From Pseudeuparius sepicola (Eukaryota > Arthropoda > Insecta > Coleoptera > Anthribidae): DNA of 64,000 nt. The stretch is from the NCBI GenBank assembly GCA_963920635.1, contig OY987302.1, positions 35,253,278 through 35,317,277 on the forward strand. The letters run 5' to 3'. Positions 56,919 to 64,000 of the stretch are shown piece by piece. The notes under the pieces are model-generated. The model was not told where the DNA came from. It did no database searches and saw only the letters and a program-made list of their open reading frames with translations. Position 1 is the first letter of the stretch, and every line of letters begins with the position of its first letter. The position numbers and the translations under genes were made by a program.

Positions 56919-58442
56919 CAGTGTCCACCCGCCATAAATATTGCCACAAATGGAAAAAAATTTAGTTCCAATTTCTCAAAAAAAAATTATCCTTGTTAAA
57001 GTTTCCGCTTCTCCTAAAACTCAAAATGCACTTATAAAAATTTGAAAATCTGTGTTAATATACGAGGGAGGTTAAAAAATGTAAAACTTCCTAAAGAGTA
57101 AAGTGCCCTTATTTTTCAAAATAGGGGCAAAAGTTATTTAAGAAAGTTGTTTAGAATTAAAACGTTACTTGAAATGCCAAAACACAGCCGCCTACTGTGA
57201 AAAAATTTTTTGATATACAACTACATATATTTTCATAGAAAGAAGAAGAAATATCGAATGAAATGTATCTATGTACTTTTATTATTCTATTTTTACTTTA
57301 AAACGCTGTACATGAGTTGTTGCTGGCGTTTGAAATGTTTAGTATTAAAATTAGTTTGAGAAAATATTGTTCTCTTGAAATCGGCAGTGAAGTGTCCCAA
57401 AATCGTCATAAAAAGCTCAGAAATCAGCACTGAAGTAGCCCATTATTGTACGATTTTTTCAATAAGTAGGCCTTGGCGAGATGTAAACATCAAAAGTCAG
57501 ACATGGAGCCATCGCCCGTCAAAAGTGAGCAAATATTCAAAACCCGGCCAATAAAGGCCCATTTAACTTTTCGTACACATTGCGAAATGGTTACCTATAT
57601 CAGCGCAATCTTTCAGTATAAATATTGTAGTAGGTTTGAATATCAATAGTTTTGTTATGGAGGCTGCATAACAAGCAGCAGTTTGGTTTTTCTGTTCGAA
57701 GGCGCCGTGTCTTGTCATACTTGACCTAGGTAGAGCGATCATCAAAGTCAAGCAACGCCGCACGCAGTTGGTTCATAGACGGGTGATCCCGTATGATTAT
57801 TTTCTTGCCTAATAAAACATTTTTTTCCGATTTCAAAAAATATATAATATGTACCTCGGCACCGAAGTGCTTTCTATTACTCATGTGGTTTATTTGCCTT
57901 GGCCAGAGGCCTCGGCAACTAAATTCCACATGAGTCATAAAAAGTTGAACTCCAATGCCTTGGTACATAAATAATTATTCTTTTTCATTGCCACAAAAAA
58001 TGAGAGATTTTTGATAATAGTTCCTAGTGGAGAAAATTTTACATTAATGAGTGGACTTAATTCAACTTTGCCAGCAAATTATTATGTTCGCCAATCTTAA
58101 GTCGCTTCTGCGTTATTACTTTCTTTGCAACATACAGGGTGTTCCTTGGAAAAACCCAAAAATAAATGTTTTTCATAGTAGAAGGCTATGACTTTGCATT
58201 TGAAATAATGTTTTAATTCTAATCAACTTTCTTAAATAACTTCTTCGCCTATTTTGGAAAATGGGGGCACTTTACTCTTGAGCAAATTATTTTGAATCTC
58301 CCTCCCACACGGAAGCAGATTTTCAAATTTTTATAAGTGCATTTTGAGTTTTGTAGGAAACAGAAACTTATCAAGAATAATTTTTTTCAGAAATTGAAAA
58401 TACAATTCTATCCGTTTGTGGCAATATTTATGGCCGACACTG
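56919..58442. mobile_element. Element L: ~260 bp TIRs, contains family J copy
   Basis: Ends CAGTGTCCACCCGCCATAAA and, inverted, TTTATGGCCGACACTG; TA at 56917-56918, degenerate TG on the right. 56919-57180 is inverted at about 58190-58442 ('ataaatattgccacaaatgg', 'aaaatgcacttataaaaatt'). The interior holds the family J copy (57395-57965) and an orphan CAGGGTGTTCCTTGG end at about 58136. Confidence 0.78.
57395..57965 (-). repeat. Family J repeat, right copy (inverted)
   Basis: Inverse homologue of 44936-45465: 'aaacccggccaataaaggcc', 'gagatgtaaacatca' and, at the end, 'ccagaggcctcggcaactaa' and 'atgccttggtac'. It contains about 150 bp (57745-57880) not present in the left copy. Confidence 0.65.
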
Positions 58443-61400
58443 TGCATAATTTGATTTTTTTGATAGTGTTTATATTGATGATTAACTAGAATTCATCCAT
58501 AATTTTATCACTTATTGTTGTTAACACTAGGAAAATGTAACTGGCAACAGAATTTATAGATAAGTAACTTTAATTGTGAGCAGTGCCTCTAGCATAGGTA
58601 GTTGTTGCTTTTAATATAAAGAACAATAATTTCATTTATTCAGCTATTGTGTAAACCGTTTTGTAGAGTAATACCAAAAATAACAAATGAAGACTCAAAT
58701 AGCACTGAAGTAAATAAAACCATAAAGTCAATTGGTAGTATTTTTTTTACTTAAGGGGGGGGGGGGGCTCGCCATTGTATGTTTGGTTGCCTGTATCAAT
58801 GTATTTTTATTTCCAACTAGCTGGAAAAAGTAGCGAATTTATAAGGATTACAAAAAACACGGGTATTTTTAAAATATCCATAGATACTAATGACACTAGT
58901 TTAAAAGTTATGGGCGAGAATTTTTTTTGAATTTCAAACTTTATGCCGGCATAAATTCGTCTATTTTGTCTCTTGAGCCGGAATTTTACCTTCGTTAAGA
59001 TGGGCAGAGGTTTCCAAATATGCTCGGAACGAAAACCCGGTAGTAAACATTGTAATTATCCAGTCTTGTTGTAAATAAAAAACATAGGCAAAATACCCTT
59101 AAATTATGCAGCAGGAATACCAAAAGTGTAGCTATTGTTTATCAGATGGCGCGAAAAACAGACGATCGATGAACGGTTGACGCTGTTGTTACAGGTCCAG
59201 TTTAATAATTACATATATTATGTTCATATGATCAATTTTACGTTTTGGCGATATAATATTCAATCAACTAAGCTGTCGGATTACTTTTTTATGTCCACAT
59301 TATTATATACTATGAATTGCGAATTTTTAATATTAAAATAATATAAAACTTCAAAAGGTATATTCGGGAGACCCTCGTAGCTCAAAGACTCGGATCTGTG
59401 ATTTTAACCCCTCTCTTTTTAGCAATGGTTCATTGCTTTTTAGCTTGAAAGTTACACGGCGGCACTAAAAACTGCTTTAGTTAAGTTTGCATTATTTATA
59501 CGTGTGGGTTGGGTACTGTTATGTTCTTACAGTTATGTCGCCAGAGTATTGTATTTGTATTTTTCGTGAGGAAAACACAATCGTTAGCATATAAACTGAC
59601 ATTAGGGGAGGATTCATATGTCTATGTCTCTATATATATATGTCGAAAATTATCTAAACCGGGTGTTCTATTTGAAGAAATGCAGCTATTATAAATATCT
59701 CAAAAACGAAAAACGCAAAAAATCACATAAAAGTTGAAGCTTATGAGGTGCAATGTAAGACGCACGTTTTCACTTGTAGGTGTAGGCAGACGACGTTTTC
59801 AAGGTCACTTGAATGTCAACTGTGTTTTTTACTGTTAAAGGCATATCATTAGTTAAAGAATGTGATTCGGCACGTTTTCTGTAGGTATATTATTGCTGGC
59901 TTAAGAGTTCTACAAAATTATGTTTAGTTTTTTTAATGAAACGAAACATGGTATTTTATGTGTACATAAGGTGTTTCTTCGTTTGCATTAACACTACATT
60001 CAAGCACACATTTTAAGTAAAGCAATAATTAAGATAAATACATACTTCGAAAATAAAAAAAGAAAAAAGAAAACGATATATTGCTGCGAAAGAACATCTT
60101 CTCTAGGTACCTATATGTTGAACATCTACAGTGTGACCCCCGTTAAGGAGTCACCACCCTTGTAAAATCTTTATTTGTTTACCGATTTTGATAAACTGTT
60201 TTTTGTTAGGTTAAAAAAACACGTTAAACAATGTGTGTAGATAACTTTACTTTTGGGCAGTAATCATGGCCACCTGTCAACACATATGGGCTCAATTTCA
60301 AAAAGTACTATTATTTTTTTGTAATAATATTTTTATTAGGTACAGGGTGTCCGCCTGAAGGTGATAGGAACCTTCAATTTAACCATTTCGTATTTTTTGA
60401 GACAAATTAATGATTTAAAAACCAGTTTGTTGCAGTTTTTTACAAACAATGTAATGTCGTTTGGAAAAAACAATCGAACATCAAACAAAAGTTATAACCA
60501 AAAAACCTTTTTGGAAAAAATGAAGTTTAAATATATTTTTTTATTAACGGATAATAATAGAACACATATGCAGTTTACTTTGGGGTTACCTTTCGATTAA
60601 AAACGAGGAAAAATAACCGACTCAAACGTGGTCACGTGACTTTCATTATCTGTCAAAAATTATATTTAAAAAATAAAATCCCTAAAAATTGGCTTATTTG
60701 TTACAATTTCAAAACGTTTAAGTTGAAAAAGTCGTTTCTATTTTAATGTTACATAAGCGCCTATTTCCTATTTATAAAATTTCTTAAAATTTTAAAAAGT
60801 CGTTTCTTCCTAAAAACTATTTTATATCACTAGCTATACAACATAATTTATCATTCTATAATTTTATTAACTTTTTATTATTACTAAAAAATATCGATAA
60901 GACTATGTCTTTTTCAAAAGAAAATTATATTAACGCTTTAAAATTCTATTATGTTTGACACAAAGTTAATGTACCGGCAAGCATTTAGGTAGTACCATAG
61001 AAGAATCTACTACGTAAATTATAGTACCTATAAATTTATTTACATTACATTTTCCGTTACTCTAAATGTATGCCAAAATAATACATATATTTAGATATCA
61101 GCAAATAGTAGGTATTTCACGTATCTAACAAAATTCACAACTTTACGTCAACTTTGGATCAAATACAACAGAATTTTAATTTCTTTCGGTTTATCAATAT
61201 TAAGTACTTAATGAAAAGTTAATAGAACGATAAAACTATAGTGACCTAAAATTCTAAATGTCGGTTAGGGTAAGTATTGTGATCATTCATGCGGTGTTGA
61301 ATGATTGGGGGAGAATTATTATGTCATGACAGTAGATTTGACAGGTAGTCCTCTTACTTAATATTTTACTCAACAATATTCTTAACAACTATGAAAAAAT

Positions 61401-62790
61401 ATATAAAAATAAAGGAGCGTAAATATTCATATTATTATTTTATTTTGTGTTTAACAATTCAGTTTCAATCCCAAAATACGCCAGGATGGGAGTGATGTGC
61501 TGTTATTTGTATGAAAAAGGGGGTCGGTTTGCCTGCCTCCCCCTAGACCCCTGCGGTTCCGACCAACGACCTTTCCAGGCAACAAAACAACTTATAAGGA
61601 ACGGAAACTTATTTTAGCAAGGCGAAACATTATTTTTTATTCTCGCTCTGTACCAATGGCCGCTCTCCAACTCCCGCGCCATCTTACAGACATTTGCGCA
61701 ATTTTTGCACTCCAGTACCCAATTTCTATTTTAGCAACATTTATCCTAGTTAGGAACACAGTCAAATGAAGGTCGTCGTGAGGTGATGACGTTTTATTTC
61801 CGTCCTTAAACAAGTTATTAACCTTTATGGTATAAAGCATGGTGCACAGTTCAAAAATTACAGGTCGAGCTATTCCACATTAAACAGGCTAAAATGAAGG
61901 AAGATTTTGAACATTTGCTTAAATCTAAATTTTTTACACATAATAACTTCCTTAAAAAATACAGAAAAAAGTTTAATATGAAAATTGTTTGCAACAACTG
62001 TGAGAATACAACTATTGTGTCAATTTTGAAATATTAGATATGACTAACTTTGGGCTCTCTTGGGAGATACAAAATTAAGTTATTCCTATGGAAAAAGTTT
62101 ATTTGCACTTTTTTTTTATAAAGCAAAAAATCCCATTTAATTTGATGTCACACTTCCCAGTTTGTTATGTATTTAATATAAGAAATTAAGAAACGTTATT
62201 TATAAAATTTGTAATTGGCAGAAGGTCTAGTTATGACGCTAAATTAAAGTTTTTATGCACTTCATCGAATGTCGAAAAGCTAATCTAGAATAGTTATTTT
62301 ATATAATAAATTTAACATAACACTTAACAGGTAGGTAATGCCATAGCAATTATCCTAAAAATGAAATAATAAAATGTCGTACCTACTGTTACAATAAAAT
62401 AAATGTTCAGTGAATACCTAGTATTTACACCTACTTCTCACCACAAACAACACCGCACATTCTTCAACATTTAATCTTTTCAGGATCTGCATTTCAGCTG
62501 CTGCATATTTCAAGTATTCTCATTTTTTTGTATTACACATTTTGTGGAGCTGTTGAGCAAACTCTCTTGTTTAGGTAACCCCATTCGCAAAATTCCAATA
62601 GGAATGTCATTACTAATGTCACCACGTGGAGGTCTCTGCTTTTGGAGTTCCACCCTACCCTCCCACCAATTTTTTGTCCTAGAACTGCTATAAATTTGTT
62701 GTTTAAAATTGCGGCAATAGTTCTCTATAGATCCAATACAGGCAAGCCTCTCGCGCTTCAGAGCCGTAAACAGTATAGGACCGTCTTATA
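58443..62790. other. No gene; orphan transposon ends
   Basis: About 4.3 kb with no recognised protein or paired TIR. Seen: a run of 12 or more G at about 58756, and orphan mariner-type ends CCGGGTGTTCTATTTGAAG (about 59660), CAGTGTGACCCCCGTTAAGG (about 60130) and CAGGGTGTCCGCCTGAAG (about 60343). A G/C-rich 'cctccccctagacccctgcg' stretch lies near 61535. The short open frames are composition-driven. Confidence 0.45.
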
Positions 62791-63108
62791 TACCGGGTGT
62801 CCCATTTTAAGTGCCGCAGTTGAATATCTTCTAAACGGAAAGTGCTAGTGAAAAAAGTTTCGGATTAAATTTGCAGTATTCGAAGGGGGCCAGCCGACCC
62901 TTACTTCATTTTTGTAAGAGATGGCAGTTTTCAAGGTCAACTTTCGTTTTTTAAATGGAAACATTATTTTTTGTGCGGAATATGATTCTGCGTTATTTTC
63001 TGTATACATTACGTTATGAGTGGATTTTTAATCGGGGTCCTGGAAACCACAATTAAATCATAATATGTAATTTAAACATTTTTATTTTCGGTAAGAAAAA
63101 TGCATTAT

Positions 63109-63243
63109 TTAGGGTAATAAGTGTTCAAATGTACCTCCATTTTCGTCGATACACATTTGTACTCTGCGACGAAAGAGTTGTAAACATTCTAAAAGAACCC
63201 TTTGTGGAATATGCTCACAGGCATTTGCTATTCGTTGGCGCAT
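63109..63243 (-). pseudogene. Antisense mariner transposase C-terminus
   Basis: The minus strand reads MRQRIANACEHIPQRVLLEC, LQLFRRRVQMCIDENGGTFE, HLLP, stop (63109-63111). This is the classical C-terminal helix of insect mariner-like transposases ('lr.RI..a...I....l.~v...f..R...Ci...G.hFEHLL'). It is uninterrupted but lacks everything upstream, and its orientation is opposite to the transposase at 63366. Confidence 0.88.
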
Positions 63244-63365
63244 ATTAAAAAACCTTGGAAAAAACGCCTTTTTTCGATTTGCAAGAAGGTTTTTTTAAGT
63301 GTGCCCCAATAGTTAAAAAATATCAGTATTGAACAGTCATTCCGAAGCAAAGTTTTAAGTTTAAA

Positions 63366-64000
63366 ATGGGTGATTATGAACCAAGCCATATTGTGGATAT
63401 TATTTTAATCCTTGGAGAGTGTCATCAAAATGTTCGAAGAGCTGCTAGAATGTACAGGCGGAGGTATCTGAATAGACTTCATCATCCAGATGATCGTACA
63501 ATTATGAGACTAGTGAGACGAGCTAGACTTGGACATCTACGGCGACAACGGACTAGAAGAAATCCGGTGAATGACGAAGATCCTCGTCTTGTGGCAATTT
63601 TAGCACTGATCCACCACAATCCACACATCAGCATTCGGGAAATAGAGCGAGACTTAGGTGTACCTAGATCAACAATACAGCGACTATTAAGATGTGCAAA
63701 GTTCCATACCTACCACATTACTTTAAATCAAGCTGTAACCGAAAATGATATGATCCGTCCCTTGGAATTTTGTCAATGGACTTTACGGCCCACTATGGAT
63801 AATCCCAATTTTTTCCGATTTGTTTTATTTAGTGATGAGGCTACATTCCACAATACTGGAATATTAAACCGACATAACTGTCATTACTGGTCAGCAGATA
63901 ATCCACATTGGTACAGGGAAATTGATTTCCAGCACAGGTGGAGTGTGAACGTTTGGTGCGGGATTGTTGACGGCCATCTAATCGGGCCTTACTTCTTCGA
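63366..64000 (+). CDS. Mariner-like transposase, N-terminal 211 codons, partial
   Basis: DNA transposase that would cut and paste the element at TA sites. The frame opens at ATG 63366 (first Met after stops in all frames, context aaaATGGG) and is uninterrupted to the window end. Residues 8-55 hold the first helix-turn-helix (DIILILGECHQNVRRAAR, YRRRYLNRLHHPDDRTI). Residues 72-112 are the second DNA-binding helix-turn-helix (REIERDLGVPRSTIQRLLR), and 125-145 the linker (FCQWTLRP). The first catalytic Asp is Asp157 in FVLFSDEATFHNTG, followed by W-rich VWCGIVDGHLIGPYFF at the window end. The second Asp (QxDGAPPH) and third acid lie outside. The length fits about 60 percent of a 340-350 residue Tc1/mariner family transposase. 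The absence of stops over 211 codons in such a decayed region suggests a fairly young insertion. Confidence 0.9.
   Translation, partial: MGDYEPSHIVDIILILGECHQNVRRAARMYRRRYLNRLHHPDDRTIMRLVRRARLGHLRRQRTRRNPVNDEDPRLVAILALIHHNPHISIREIERDLGVPRSTIQRLLRCAKFHTYHITLNQAVTENDMIRPLEFCQWTLRPTMDNPNFFRFVLFSDEATFHNTGILNRHNCHYWSADNPHWYREIDFQHRWSVNVWCGIVDGHLIGPYFF

Larger units (their letters stand above)
62793..64000. mobile_element. Mariner-like element, cut by window end
   Basis: Starts CCGGGTGTCCCATTTTAAGT after TA (62791-62792). Behind the TIR come about 315 bp of untranslated sequence, an antisense transposase C-terminus (63109-63243), about 120 bp of AT-rich linker, and then the N-terminal two thirds of a transposase on the plus strand. 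It is therefore a head-to-tail-inverted composite, not a simple mariner. The other end is beyond the window. Confidence 0.8.

Noticed and set aside
44900..58000. A second giant palindrome
   Set aside because: The inverted matches (J, K) are separate elements with their own TA-flanked borders, and the BEL LTRs between them are in direct orientation.
59370..59420. Possible tRNA around 'cgtagctcaaagactcgg'
   Set aside because: No cloverleaf with a T-arm or acceptor pairing could be drawn.
62642..62848. 68-codon frame before the mariner-like element
   Set aside because: It crosses the TIR at 62793 and has no motif.

Overview
The window looks like intergenic, transposon-packed nuclear DNA of an arthropod, most likely an insect. 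It is AT-rich and full of TA-flanked inverted-repeat elements whose ends read CAGGGTGT/CAGTGTGTCC. It also carries a broken Penelope-like element (PLE), a broken BEL/Pao retrotransposon, a fragment of a non-LTR retrotransposon and several mariner-like elements (MLEs). This mix is typical of hemipteran or beetle genomes, but I cannot name the species. I found no host gene that I could defend; nearly all recognisable protein-coding sequence belongs to transposable elements (TEs), and most of it is broken.

Region 1 (1-19975) is one giant imperfect palindrome. The left arm (1-8722) is the reverse complement of the right arm (10520-19975), around a 1.8 kb spacer. Each arm holds the same stack of nested elements: a hAT-like MITE inside a TA-flanked element (family A) inside another TA-flanked element (family C). 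The arms differ by point changes, a 633 bp TA-flanked insertion found only on the right, and a replaced stretch. The palindrome is therefore old enough to have diverged and does not look like a simple assembly mirror. Base 1 already pairs with 19975, so the left arm may run on upstream of the window.

Region 2 (19976-31400) starts with an AT-rich cruciform and holds a Penelope-like element at about 22.29-28.9 kb. Its two terminal repeats are inverted and each carries a hammerhead-ribozyme-like motif, the left intact and the right mutated. Its reverse transcriptase is split just after YVDD by a 3032 bp long-TIR element with a 3 bp TTA duplication. Region 3 (31400-42550) is a series of long-TIR foldback elements, one with a mariner transposase remnant, plus several local tandem duplications.

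Region 4 (44100-58450) is a second nest. A BEL/Pao element on the minus strand (48531-56467) has its right LTR interrupted by a 1.4 kb TA-flanked element (family K). A second K copy, in the opposite orientation, lies just outside the left LTR and carries a non-LTR retrotransposon fragment. Further inverted copies (family J) and an enclosing element (L) flank this nest. Region 5 (58450-62790) shows only orphan transposon ends. The window ends inside a mariner-like element whose transposase is open for 211 codons (63366-64000) and is preceded by an antisense C-terminal fragment of a related transposase.
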